Counted from the stretch's first letter, positions 28,510-38,000 are shown. The stretch is 64,000 bases of DNA from Vibrio mimicus CAIM 602 (GCF_000338875.1 NZ_AOMO01000066.1:124001-188000); one strand, 5' to 3'. Numbers and translations are program-made. The notes: generated by a model from the letters alone, not told the origin.

Positions 28510-29505
28510 TTATTTTTCAAACAGATAACAACGAACAAAGTGATTGTCGGAAAGCTGAGTCACTTGTGGCAGCGCTTCACGGCACTTCGCTGTTGCGTGC
28601 AAGCAGCGACCTGCAAATGGACAACCCACAGAATCAGGCGTCCACAACGGGATTTCCCCTTTGTTGCCTTCTAATTTTTCATGGATCGATTTTTTAGGAT
28701 CCGGTACCGCAGATACCAACAGCTTGGTGTATGGGTGCTGTGGATCGTGAATGATCTCGTCGGTATCGCCCCATTCCACCATGTGTCCCACGTACATAAC
28801 TGCTAGGTCTTCAGCGATGTAGCGAGCGGTCGCGATATCGTGCGTGATGTACAGCAGTGACATTTGACGCTCAAACTTCATCTCTTCCATTAGGTTGAGT
28901 ACGCCAGCACGGATCGACACGTCCAGCATTGAAGTGGGTTCGTCAGCCAGAACAACCTCTGCACCTACTGCAATGTTACGTGCCAAGTTAACGCGTTGGC
29001 GCTGACCACCAGAGAGCTGATGTGGGTACTTAGCAGCAGTGGCTTTGGGGGGGATCAAGCCTACTTGCTCAAGCAGTTCGTAAACACGCTCTTCCAGCTC
29101 TTTCTTATTGCCCGGAGTGACCTTTTTGTGGATCAACAGTGGGCGAGCAATATGGTGGAAAATGGTATGGGTTGGGTTGAGAGAACCAAACGGGTCTTGC
29201 CATACCATCTGTACGCCTTCTCGGTAGTGCATCAGGTCATCACGTGAGGTGATCTCTTGGATATCACGACCTTTGTACTCGATCACGCCTGAGGTTGGGG
29301 CGTACATTTTGGCGATCATCTTGGCGGTGGTGGATTTGCCTGAGCCAGACTCACCCACCACAGATAAACCGCGGCTTTTGTACATTTTGAATGACACGTC
29401 ATTAATCGCACGCATCATTGGTTGTTTGAGTGCGTTACTGTTGATTGCAAAATCCTTAACCAGATTTTTTCCCTCAACCAGTAATTCGCCAAGTGGTTTG
29501 CTCAT
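28510..29505 (-). CDS. Chitin-oligosaccharide ABC transporter, ATP-binding protein (DppF/OppF type)
   Basis: One of two ATPases of the (GlcNAc)n importer. It has 331 residues: Walker A GESGSGKST (about 51-59), Q-loop, signature LSGGQRQRVNLARNI, Walker B VVLADEPTSMLDV and switch His in YITHDIATA. An oligopeptide-type C-terminal extension contains VGCPFAGRCLHATAKC, whose cysteines could bind a metal or cluster as in some Dpp ATPases (inference). Related sequences import peptides; the operon context makes chitin oligosaccharides the substrate. Confidence 0.92.
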   Translation of the reverse strand: MSKPLGELLVEGKNLVKDFAINSNALKQPMMRAINDVSFKMYKSRGLSVVGESGSGKSTTAKMIAKMYAPTSGVIEYKGRDIQEITSRDDLMHYREGVQMVWQDPFGSLNPTHTIFHHIARPLLIHKKVTPGNKKELEERVYELLEQVGLIPPKATAAKYPHQLSGGQRQRVNLARNIAVGAEVVLADEPTSMLDVSIRAGVLNLMEEMKFERQMSLLYITHDIATARYIAEDLAVMYVGHMVEWGDTDEIIHDPQHPYTKLLVSAVPDPKKSIHEKLEGNKGEIPLWTPDSVGCPFAGRCLHATAKCREALPQVTQLSDNHFVRCYLFEK

Positions 29506-29547
29506 AATTGTCTCCAGAAATTCTTTGCTACTGCTTTGCCATGCGCC

Positions 29548-30531
29548 TTAGCGTTTTATTGTGGCGCTAGGTTGCCCGTAGAGATGGCAGTTAGAAAAAC
29601 GGCCATGCTCGATTTGGCGCAGTACGGTCGGTACCTTAGTGCAAGCTTCATGAACTCGGTCGCAGCGAGCTTGGAAACGGCAACCTTGTGGAATTTCCAG
29701 CAGGTTGAGCGGGTTTCCTGGGATCCCTGTGAGCTTAGTTTTTGGCCCGGTTAGTGGTGGGAAAGAGCTACCCAATCCTTTGGTGTAAGGATGGTAAGGG
29801 CTTTCCAGAATCTGTTTTGAAGGTGCAACTTCAATCAATTCACCGGAGTACATGATGCCGATACGGTCAGAGAACTCGACCATCAGTGACAAGTCATGAG
29901 TAATGAACAGAATAGAGAAACCAAACTCTTCTTTTAGCGCGTAAATCTTTTGAAGAATTTCACGCTGTACCACAACATCCAGAGCGGTAGTCGGTTCATC
30001 CATAATGATCATTTTTGGATTGAGCGCGAGTGCAATCGCAATCACCAAGCGTTGACGCATACCACCAGAGAACTGGTGTGGGTAATCGTTCAGTCGGCTT
30101 GGGTGAATATCAACGATTTCTAGCAGCCCTTCAGCACGACGTTTTGCTTGCTCACGCGTCATATTGGTGTGGCGCATGATCACATCGCAAAATTGCTCTT
30201 CCATGGTTAGAACAGGGTTCAATGCGTTCATCGCACTTTGGAACACCATCGACATTTCTTTCCAGCGGAAGGACTGCATACGTTCGTCGCTGTATTTCAG
30301 GATATCTTCACCATTGAAGATTACCTCACCACCAGTGATGAACGCGGGCGGCTTATGAAGACGCATCAAGGAGAAGGCAACGGTTGATTTACCACAACCA
30401 GATTCACCAGCCAGACCGAATACTTCACCTGGGGCTAAATCAAAGCTCACATTGTTACAGGCACGGACATCACCGGCATCGGTAATGTAGTCCACGCATA
30501 AGTTGCGGATTGAGATTAATGGTGCAGTCAT
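29548..30531 (-). CDS. Chitin-oligosaccharide ABC transporter, ATP-binding protein (DppD/OppD type)
   Basis: Second ATPase of the importer. It has 327 residues: Walker A GESGCGKSTVAFS, Q-loop FQSAMNALNP, signature FSGGMRQRLVIA, Walker B MIIMDEPTTALDV and switch His in ITHDLSLM. The oligopeptide-type C-terminus contains GCRFQARCDRVHEAC, again cysteine-rich. It lies two bases after the upstream permease stop and 42 bases before the partner ATPase gene. The two ATPases presumably form a heterodimer on the two permeases. Confidence 0.92.
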   Translation of the reverse strand: MTAPLISIRNLCVDYITDAGDVRACNNVSFDLAPGEVFGLAGESGCGKSTVAFSLMRLHKPPAFITGGEVIFNGEDILKYSDERMQSFRWKEMSMVFQSAMNALNPVLTMEEQFCDVIMRHTNMTREQAKRRAEGLLEIVDIHPSRLNDYPHQFSGGMRQRLVIAIALALNPKMIIMDEPTTALDVVVQREILQKIYALKEEFGFSILFITHDLSLMVEFSDRIGIMYSGELIEVAPSKQILESPYHPYTKGLGSSFPPLTGPKTKLTGIPGNPLNLLEIPQGCRFQARCDRVHEACTKVPTVLRQIEHGRFSNCHLYGQPSATIKR

Positions 30532-30533
30532 GA

Positions 30534-31559
30534 TTATTTATCTCCGCTCCAAAGTGCATTTTGTGGTGGTAAGTTTGGCTCACGCGCTTTTTGGTCTTGC
30601 TTGGCAAGGTTTTTCCAGCGCTTCATACCTTTGTGTGAACGCAATTGTGGGTTGGCAATTTCATCAACGGCAAAGTTCAGTAGAGCAAGGCCCGTTACTA
30701 GGAGAGTCAAAGAAATACAAGGTGCCAGCAGTTCCCACCAAGCGCCGATCAGCATAGAAGATGAAGTTTGTACGTTGTACAGCATGATGCCCCAACTGAT
30801 GGTGTTTGGATCGCCCAGTCCCAAGAAGGAAATAGTGGCTTCCATCATGATGGCGTACATAACTGAACCGATAAAACTTGCACCCACAATTGAAATTAGG
30901 TTTGGCAGAATTTCAACGAAGATGATGCGCCATGAAGATTCACCTAGTACTTCAGCGGCTTTAACGAACTCTTTCTCACGCAGTGCCATGGTTTGCGAGC
31001 GAACAACCCGCGCGCCCCAAGCCCAGGAGGTACAGCCGATAATCAAGGCTATGGTCAAAGGCCCCGCTTCGCCGATAAAGGCGGCTAACACGAACAACAG
31101 TGGATATTGAGGAATAACCAGCATGATGTTCATTGCGGCAGTCAGGAAGTCATCAATTCGACCGCCAAAGTAACCAGCAGAAACACCAATAACAGTCGCC
31201 AAGAAACAAACGGTAATACCTGCACCGAAGCCTACTGCTAGTGATACACGAGCACCGTAGACAACTTGTGACCAAACATCACGACCCATACGGGTTGTAC
31301 CTAGAACGTGGTCAGCCTTTTTAGAGAGAGCTAAAGTACGGCGATCTGTGGCTAAATTCTCTGCAACCCAACCGTCAGGACTCGCTTTCGCTGCTTTAAC
31401 CACAAAAGCTGGGTATTCATGTGGATTACCCGTGCGCTTATCTGGTGCATGAGAGGTAAGAAGTGGTGCTGCTATCGCGACAAAAAAGAACATGGCTAAG
31501 ATAGTTACGCCGAGCATGGCCATGCGGTTGCCGCGTAAGAGTTTCCAAAGTGCTTTCAT
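30534..31559 (-). CDS. Chitin-oligosaccharide ABC transporter permease (DppC/OppC type)
   Basis: Inner-membrane permease of 341 residues with an N-terminal membrane segment (RMAMLGVTILAMFFFVAIAA), a periplasmic loop, then five MetI-type segments. The EAA loop is KEFVKAAEVLGESSWRIIF. The C-terminus is cytoplasmic and basic. It is separated by two bases from both neighbouring operon genes, indicating tight co-translation with its DppB-type partner. Confidence 0.92.
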   Translation of the reverse strand: MKALWKLLRGNRMAMLGVTILAMFFFVAIAAPLLTSHAPDKRTGNPHEYPAFVVKAAKASPDGWVAENLATDRRTLALSKKADHVLGTTRMGRDVWSQVVYGARVSLAVGFGAGITVCFLATVIGVSAGYFGGRIDDFLTAAMNIMLVIPQYPLLFVLAAFIGEAGPLTIALIIGCTSWAWGARVVRSQTMALREKEFVKAAEVLGESSWRIIFVEILPNLISIVGASFIGSVMYAIMMEATISFLGLGDPNTISWGIMLYNVQTSSSMLIGAWWELLAPCISLTLLVTGLALLNFAVDEIANPQLRSHKGMKRWKNLAKQDQKAREPNLPPQNALWSGDK

Positions 31560-31561
31560 GA

Positions 31562-32548
31562 TTATTTACCTCCCTTGCGTAAGCGAGGGTCTAGAACAAC
31601 GTATAACATGTCCGCCAGCAGGTTAAAGAACAGCATGAACAGAGTCATGATTAGGAGCTGGCCTTGCAGAACTTGGTAGTCACGCGCTGTGATAGCGTTA
31701 AATAACACAGTGCCTAAACCTGGGTAGTTGAAGATGATTTCAATAATCAACTGACCGCCAATAGCCATACCCAGTGACATAGAAAGTGCCGTTACACTAG
31801 GAAGTAAGGCGTTACGTGCAGCGTAGTTAAAGACCACACGGTTTTCACTCAAGCCTTTGCCTTTCGCCATGGTGATGTAGTCTTCAGCGAGCAGGTTAAT
31901 CATGTTGTTACGCATGTTGACCAAGAAACCACCGATTTGAACAATCGAAGCACAGAACAGTGGGAGCACTGCGTGGTAACCAACGTCGCGAATAAATTCC
32001 CAACTTGTCCAATCTGGGATTGTGCCCGCGGTGTAAGCATAGCCGGTAGGGAACCAACGTAGACCGATAGCAAAGGTGAACATGGCTAGCATAGCGATAA
32101 CCACTTGAGGTACCGCTTGAATCACTAGCATACCCGGTGTGATAAAGGTGTCGTAACGGCTGCCACGTTTCCATGCTGCAAAAATACCGAGCACAGAACC
32201 GATAGAGAACGAGATAATAACCGCTGTACCCGCAAGGAACAGCGACCAACCGAAAGCGCCGCCAAGCAGTTCATTCACACTTAAAGGATAAAATTTGATT
32301 GAAGTGCCGAGTTCCCAAGTCAGGATGCTTTTTATGTATGTCACATACTGAACATACCAAGGTCCATCCACAAAGCCGAGAAGCTGTTTCATTGCTTCGA
32401 TACGCTCTGGAGTAACTTGTGCTGTTGCGTTAGCAAACATCATGGTGACTGGATCACCAGGCATGGCACGCGGAATAATAAAGTTTAATGTTGCTGCGAC
32501 CAGCAACGCGGCAAAATAGAACGACAAACGTCTTAAAAAGTAACCCAT
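31562..32548 (-). CDS. Chitin-oligosaccharide ABC transporter permease (DppB/OppB type)
   Basis: Inner-membrane permease of 328 residues. The N-terminus GYFLRRLSFYFAALLVAATL is the DppB/OppB signature region, with the motif RAMPGDPVTMMF after segment one. The EAA loop is EDYITMAKGKGLSENRVVF and the C-terminus is ADMLYVVLDPRLRKGGK. It is the second gene of the operon, 169 bases after the binding-protein gene, a gap that contains two hairpins likely to lower expression of the membrane genes relative to the binding protein. Confidence 0.92.
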   Translation of the reverse strand: MGYFLRRLSFYFAALLVAATLNFIIPRAMPGDPVTMMFANATAQVTPERIEAMKQLLGFVDGPWYVQYVTYIKSILTWELGTSIKFYPLSVNELLGGAFGWSLFLAGTAVIISFSIGSVLGIFAAWKRGSRYDTFITPGMLVIQAVPQVVIAMLAMFTFAIGLRWFPTGYAYTAGTIPDWTSWEFIRDVGYHAVLPLFCASIVQIGGFLVNMRNNMINLLAEDYITMAKGKGLSENRVVFNYAARNALLPSVTALSMSLGMAIGGQLIIEIIFNYPGLGTVLFNAITARDYQVLQGQLLIMTLFMLFFNLLADMLYVVLDPRLRKGGK

Positions 32549-32680
32549 AACTTACACCTTACTCACCCAGTTTTGTCCTGTCTCTGGTTTCAGGTCTCGC
32601 CCCTAGCGAATTTGAGAGCGAGAAATCCCCTGACGACGAGCGCCATATGTTTGCTTAACAACATGAGGGGATTTAGATAG

Positions 32681-32701
32681 GCGGCGCACAGCGTGCGCCG
32701 C
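32681..32701 (-). repeat. Intercistronic hairpin after the chitooligosaccharide-binding protein gene
   Basis: GCGGCGCAC-AGC-GTGCGCCGC forms a nine-base-pair GC-rich stem with a three-base loop, 17 bases after the binding-protein stop. No T-run follows, so it should stabilise or mark the 3' end of an abundant binding-protein mRNA rather than terminate. A second weaker inverted pair (ATCCCCT / AGGGGAT) flanks the gap at about 32624-32673. Confidence 0.75.
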
Positions 32702-32717
32702 AAGAAATGAACGTGTA

Positions 32718-34388
32718 TTACTTAACTGGTTTCAGATCCAGTACGTGTAGTAGACGCTCTGGGATACCAGCCCAAACGCTTGGACGGCCCTGTGGATTTT
32801 CTTCATTCCACCAGCCAGTAAAGCGAGTGGTGTTGTACTGATACATCCATGCACCAGACATAACAGGGATAGTCACTTGGTTTTCAGCAATGATCTTCTG
32901 AATACCGTGAGCGATCGCTAGCTGCTCGTTTTTGTCTGCTGTTTTGTAGAAGCTGTCCAGCAGGCCATCTAGCTTTTGATCCTTGAAGAAGTGCATCGCG
33001 AAGCGTGGCATACCGTCACCAGATTGCAGTGCTGAGTTGTAGCCACTGTTCCAGTAAGTGTATGGGTCAGCACCGTGGAAGTAGTTGGTGTACGCAACAT
33101 CGTAAGTACCTTCCAGCATAGCTTGGTTATAAACCGCGAACTCTGGAGTACGTGCACGAGCTTTGATACCTACTTCTTGTAGCTGCTCAACTGCAAGTTG
33201 AACTGTATTGTTGAAGTCAGTCCAGCCGTTTGGTGATTGGATCAGCAGTTCAAATGTTTTTCCTGATGGAGTTTCTACGAAACCGTCACCGTTAACATCT
33301 TTGAAGCCAGCTTTAGCCAATAGTTTCTTAGAACCTTCAACGTCATACGTGTTGAAGCCTTTGTACTTTTTGTGTGTCGCTTCATCAGACCATGCTTCGA
33401 ATGCGTAGCCTAGACCTGATGCGAAGTCGTTCACTGTACCGCTACCGTAGAATGCGATGTCAATGATGGTTTGACGATCTAGAGCCATAGAGAATGCACG
33501 ACGGAATTCAACGTTATCCAATGCTTCTTTTTTCGCTGCATCTGGGTTCTTGAAGTTTACTACGAACGCTTGAGTACCAGCTGCTGGGTACCAGTAGTGG
33601 TGGTTAGGGTTCGCTGCTGCGTAAGTGCGGTCGATATCTGGAACGAATGAAGAAGTCCAGTCGAGTTCAGAGTTAACGATTTTGCCCAATAGTTGGTCGT
33701 TGTTTGCGATTTGTGGAACACGCAGACAGTCAACTTCTAGGTTTGCTGCATCCCAGTAGTTCGGGTTACGACACTGGATGTACAGTTGTGGGGTGAAAGT
33801 ATCGATCACTGTAAAAGGACCAGTACCTACTGGGTTTTCGTTAGTGAAAGTTGTTGGATCTTTTACTTCTTTCCATACGTGCTCAGCAACGATTGGAATC
33901 AGAGAAATTTCATAAGGTACGTTAGAGTTTGCTTCAGATAAACGGAAACGAACTTTGTACTCGTCTACTTTCTCAACGCTAGTTACCCACTTGTTGATAC
34001 CACGTTGGTCAAGTTCAGGTTTCGCTTTCAGCAGATCGAAAGAGTAAACCACGTCGTCAGCTGTAAATGCTTCACCATCAGACCACTTAACGCCTTTGCG
34101 GATATCGAAAGTTACGCTCATCAGGTCGTCAGCCATTTTGTAGCTTTCAGCCAGACGGAATACAGGCGTGTTACCTTTCATTTCATTGAATACAACCAGA
34201 GGTTCGTAGATAAAGTCAGTGGTTGTACGCAGGTTAGTTGCTAGGTACGGGTTAAAGTTACGTACCATTGTAGGGTAGAAGTCTGGCACGATTGTGAGCT
34301 CACTACGTGCAAACGCTGGAGCTGAAACACTTGTTGCTGCTGCGATTACTGCTGCGGCTAGTGCTGTCTTTTTAATATTGGCAAGCAT
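32718..34388 (-). CDS. Chitooligosaccharide-binding protein (CBP), SBP family 5
   Basis: Periplasmic binding protein for (GlcNAc)n. It has 556 residues with a signal peptide cleaved after APAFA (residue 27), then a SBP_bac_5 fold (ELTIVPDFYPTMVRNFNPY). In V. cholerae this protein has a second role: unliganded CBP holds the sensor ChiS inactive, and oligosaccharide binding releases it (established knowledge). It is the first gene of the chitin operon, with chiS immediately upstream. The 5' region is unusually structured (see regulatory entries). Peptide-binding relatives are the alternative from the fold alone. Confidence 0.94.
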   Translation of the reverse strand: MLANIKKTALAAAVIAAATSVSAPAFARSELTIVPDFYPTMVRNFNPYLATNLRTTTDFIYEPLVVFNEMKGNTPVFRLAESYKMADDLMSVTFDIRKGVKWSDGEAFTADDVVYSFDLLKAKPELDQRGINKWVTSVEKVDEYKVRFRLSEANSNVPYEISLIPIVAEHVWKEVKDPTTFTNENPVGTGPFTVIDTFTPQLYIQCRNPNYWDAANLEVDCLRVPQIANNDQLLGKIVNSELDWTSSFVPDIDRTYAAANPNHHYWYPAAGTQAFVVNFKNPDAAKKEALDNVEFRRAFSMALDRQTIIDIAFYGSGTVNDFASGLGYAFEAWSDEATHKKYKGFNTYDVEGSKKLLAKAGFKDVNGDGFVETPSGKTFELLIQSPNGWTDFNNTVQLAVEQLQEVGIKARARTPEFAVYNQAMLEGTYDVAYTNYFHGADPYTYWNSGYNSALQSGDGMPRFAMHFFKDQKLDGLLDSFYKTADKNEQLAIAHGIQKIIAENQVTIPVMSGAWMYQYNTTRFTGWWNEENPQGRPSVWAGIPERLLHVLDLKPVK

Positions 34389-34456
34389 AGCTGTTCCTTA
34401 CTAGTTGCTTTCATTTCACTAATGGATGGAATGTCATCAATTGATAAACACTCTCC

Positions 34457-34520
34457 AAGGCCTACCTCATAGTTTTTCACCCGTCGGAGGGAGGGGATAA
34501 ATGAGTGGCCTGTAGGCCTT
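34457..34520 (-). promoter_or_regulatory. Long inverted repeat in the putative 5' leader of the chitin operon
   Basis: AAGGCCTAC (34457-34465) and its exact complement GTAGGCCTT (34512-34520) are 46 bases apart. Together with a flanking TTGGCA/TGCCAA pair they would fold the leader into a branched structure ending about 70 bases before the CBP start codon. This suggests post-transcriptional control or mRNA protection. Confidence 0.5.
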
Positions 34521-34570
34521 TGGCAGGAGTAAGAAAACACCTTGCCAAGAAATTTATCAATTCCAATTCC

Positions 34571-34617
34571 CGTTAAAAACGTCAAAACGCTTAACCCTCA
34601 CGTCATTAACGTCAAAA
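34571..34617 (-). repeat. Two 17-base near-repeats 30 bases apart in the chitin promoter
   Basis: CGTTAAAAACGTCAAAA (34571-34587) and CGTCATTAACGTCAAAA (34601-34617) agree at 14 of 17 positions. Their 30-base offset is nearly three helical turns, putting them on the same face. Candidate operator pair, possibly for ChiS; no consensus was available to me to confirm this. Confidence 0.5.
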
Positions 34618-34695
34618 TGGCTTTTAATGTGTGATTTTTGTACAAAAAAGGCGAAGTGATGTAACTCGCAAAAGTCCGCTATTCGATCGCTGTTT

Positions 34696-34711
34696 GTTAG
34701 TGTTTACTAAC
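34696..34711 (-). promoter_or_regulatory. SlmA-like palindrome upstream of the chitin operon
   Basis: GTTAGT-GTTT-ACTAAC is a perfect inverted repeat. Read on the minus strand, GTTAGTAAACAC matches 9 of 12 positions of the SlmA site GTGAGTACTCAC. SlmA is an established direct activator of this operon in V. cholerae; the site assignment is my inference. Confidence 0.55.
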
Positions 34712-34787
34712 TTTAAAATCCTTTATTGGTAACGTTTTTATAGGGTTTTTATATTAACGAGATCTCGCTCACTAGCCTGATTTTACG

Positions 34788-34809
34788 TTAATTTAATCGA
34801 TTAAATTAA
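34788..34809. repeat. 22-base perfect AT-rich palindrome
   Basis: Half-site TTAATTTAATC followed by its exact reverse complement, with no spacer, in the chitin-operon upstream region about 400 bases before CBP. No T-run or terminator context is present. Candidate dimeric-repressor operator; the protein is unknown. Confidence 0.5.
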
Positions 34810-35024
34810 ATCTGGCGAATTGTTGTGACCCCCTTCGCAATCTGAAACAAATGCTCAACGGTTAGAGGCGATTTAGCATTTTATGACCGCTTTCTGCCTC
34901 TTTTTATGGGTTAACGCAGGTATAGAATTTGCGCTTTTTTAATTACGTAAATCAAGTTTGAGTGATGAGATAAGACTGAGATAAATCGAAGAGCAGAAAG
35001 AGATATAAATGGGTTTTTAAGCCA

Positions 35025-35052
35025 ATAAAAAACCCACCTGATGGTGGGTTTA
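35025..35052 (-). terminator. Terminator of chiS
   Basis: Stem AAACCCACC / GGTGGGTTT with a four-base loop, followed on the minus strand by TTTATT, 17 bases after the chiS stop. It separates chiS from the chitin operon it controls. Confidence 0.9.
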
Positions 35053-35068
35053 GCTATTCAGAGTAGAT

Positions 35069-38000
35069 TCACTCACTGGTCAGTAGCTTTTGCAGTTTAT
35101 CGCGTTGCATTTCGATATGAGTACGATCTGGTCCTGGCTCTTTACAGTGCTCAAGAATGTAATCAAGCGAGTTTAGAACCGTTCTCCAGCGCGGTGTTTT
35201 AGGCAGTGTCTCAATCCGTAAATACTTGTCTAAGGTGCGAGTTTGTAAGGTGCTACGGTCTAAATAAACGCGCCACAGGCCACTTTGTTCTGCAAACGTG
35301 AACTTGCTTTGCCCTGAAACATTTTCCCAATAATTGAGGGCGCTGGTCATGGCTTCCACCAATACAGCACGCATCAAATCTTGTTTGGATTGATATTCTC
35401 CTGATGCTTTATCAGCTATGCGAGTAAACTCGCCACCGAGTTCTTTGAGCTTCTGCAGTTTATCTTTGTCACCCTCGAAAGCGTAACTAGAGAGCGCCTC
35501 TACAGCGGTTTCAAGATTGAAAATGCGCGCTGCGTTAATGCTGCCACCCACATTGAAAATGTACATGGCCTGTAATCCAGAGCCTTCCGGTAAACGCAGT
35601 ACATCTGCCGACAGATGCTGTCGTACATCATCCACGTAAACGTCGATGTTGCCACAGTAATGTTCTTGCTCAATATTCAGGTATTTAGGTGCAATCAACT
35701 CTTCAGCATTCGAGCGTTTGAGCTGTTCTGGTGTGCGTCTAAATAAACGGGCGGCTGCTTCGTTAGCAAAGCGTACTTTGTTGCCTTCTTTGACGCATAG
35801 AATCGCTTCTGGTGCCGATTCTAATTGCTCTAACAAGCGTCCTTGCGTTTCGAGTAAGCTGGCCTCTACCATGGCACGATGCTTCAGCTCTTTTTGGAGC
35901 TGAGCATTTTCAATGCGCCGTAGTTCAGCTTTGCTGGCAGTGAGGTGGGCAACGATACGCGCAGCCAATTCCTGCTTATTAAAAGGCTTGGACAAATAGT
36001 CATTCGCCCCAGCTTCAAATCCACGTACTCGGTCATCAGATTGGTTAAGAGCGGTCAACATGATGATAGGGAGTTCTGCATGATCGTAAGTCTGTCTTAG
36101 TTTTTCACAGACTTGATAGCCACTCATGCCCGGCATCATTATGTCCAGTAACAAGAGCTCCGGTTTCTCACGCTGAATGGCTTCAAGCACTTCATGGCCA
36201 TCTTGAGCAGTATGAACGCGATAACCTTCGAGACGTAAAAAACTGTCCAAGACTCTGAGGTTTACTGGCTCATCATCGGCGACAAGCAGAAGTGGGCCAT
36301 GCTCATTTTCAGGCAGTGTACTTTGCTCTGGCAGCTCGGTATCTAAAATTTCCGGTGCTTGGAAATGAGGTAACTCAGTCAAACGAGCTTGGTCAATTTC
36401 CTCTTGTGTGGCCAGCGGCAGAGTAAAGCTGAATGTCGTACCAACCATAGGCTGGCTACTCACATAAAGAGTGCCGTTCATTAGCTCAATTAACTGACGA
36501 CTAATGGAGAGCCCGAGTCCCGCACCTTGACGATAGCGGCTGGCATCGCGCCCTGCTTGGATTAAAGGTTCAAAGATCTGTTCAAGCTGCTCAGCAGGAA
36601 TACCTTGTCCTGTATCCACGACTTGTACCCTGACTTTATCGTCAATATAGGTTGCTGAGATAACAATCTTACCTTCGGAGGTGTACTTGATCGCGTTACC
36701 GATCAGGTTATACAGAACTTGTTCTAAGCGTTGTGGATCGGCCGATACCCAGACAGGTTGCTCTGAGACTTGATTAATGATGCGCAGCGTTTTCTTGCCA
36801 AGCAAATGATTTGAAAGCTCAAGCACTAAACGGGTTGCACTCGATAAATCGACGGCACCTTTTTGGATATCCAACGCACCATAGCGCATTTTGTGGTAGT
36901 CCAGCAGGTCATCAACCAAGGTGGCTAAGCGTTGTCCACTACTGATGATGATGTCGAGCTGATACTTATGAGCGGCGGTCAATGGGCCATTGGCACCAGA
37001 GACTAACGCTTCAGCAATCCCGATCATACCATGCAGGGGAGTGCGTAACTCGTGCGATGTTGTCGCGAGGAATTCATCTTTGAGTTTGTTCGCGAGCTGC
37101 AATTCATCGTTTTGTTTACGAATGATCAGGAGATTGTTTTCTAGCTCTTTGTTTTGCGATTTGATCAGCGATATTTTTTCGCGTATGGAGCGCTGCATAC
37201 GTTCAAAACTGACCGCTAATCGGCCAATTTCATCTTTACGCTCGGTATTGATCATAGCTTCATCAAGATCGCCTGCCGAGACTCGTTCTGCTGCCCAAGT
37301 TAGTTTCAACAGTGGGGAAGTAATGAAGTTGGATAGGTAATGGGAAGCAATGACCACTAAGACAATCGCCGTAAGCATCGCGAAAACAAAGAGCTTTTCT
37401 AACTGACGTACGCGAGCAAAGGCCTCTTTTTCTGGTAATTCTACTACTAACGCCCAATGAATACTTTTCAGATTAATTGGGGCGTACGCAGCAATGATCT
37501 CTTCATCATCGGTATTGGTGTAAGTGCCGACAGAACGTTTTCCAGATAAGGCTAAATCGACCACTTCTTTGCTTTTTTCAACTGCAACTTCAGCGGAAGT
37601 TAAGGTTCTTGAACGATGATCTTGGCCAACCAAAATGGTTTGCATCGATGGATTGCTACTGCCATCCGCGATCAGCTTAGTGATCGCATTACTTGGCAGG
37701 CGGAACATAGCGTAACTGTGCAAATACCCTTGTTGAATGATGGGTGCACCGAGCCAAGCGTATTGTTTTCCATCTTCTTGCACAAAGTCAGAGATAACCA
37801 CAGGTGTGAAATCTTCGTTAGTCTTGCGCTGTTCATTAACGGTTTGCTCGAGGCGTTTAAAGGTACTCCCCAGACTGGAATCTTTATATTTTCCCGTTAA
37901 TAAGTTGGTTCCGAAGTTGTCATATTTATAGATGGAGTAAACAACGTTGCCTTCAATGTCTACCAGCAATATGTCGTCAAAGTCCGAACGTTTCAGCAGT

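Larger units (their letters stand above)
34389..35024 (-). promoter_or_regulatory. Chitin-operon control region (no gene)
   Basis: A stretch of 636 bases without a supportable gene, between the CBP start and the chiS terminator; AT-rich. It contains, going upstream from CBP, a leader inverted repeat (34457-34520), two 17-base near-repeats exactly 30 bases apart (34571-34617), a SlmA-like palindrome (34696-34711), and a 22-base perfect palindrome (34788-34809). ChiS and SlmA are known direct activators of this promoter. I cannot place the -10/-35 elements with confidence; TTGACG on the minus strand at 34580-34585 is a weak -35 candidate. Confidence 0.7.

Noticed and set aside
30601-31110. 169-codon open frame on the plus strand inside the DppC-type permease gene
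   Set aside because: Antisense shadow of membrane-protein codons; no independent support.
32624-32673. Second rho-independent terminator after the CBP gene
   Set aside because: The arms ATCCCCT/AGGGGAT are far apart and there is no T-run, so it is at most a weak stem.
34630-34645. CRP site in the chitin promoter
   Set aside because: Only one half (TGTGA) fits; the other (TACAA) does not, so it is too weak to list.
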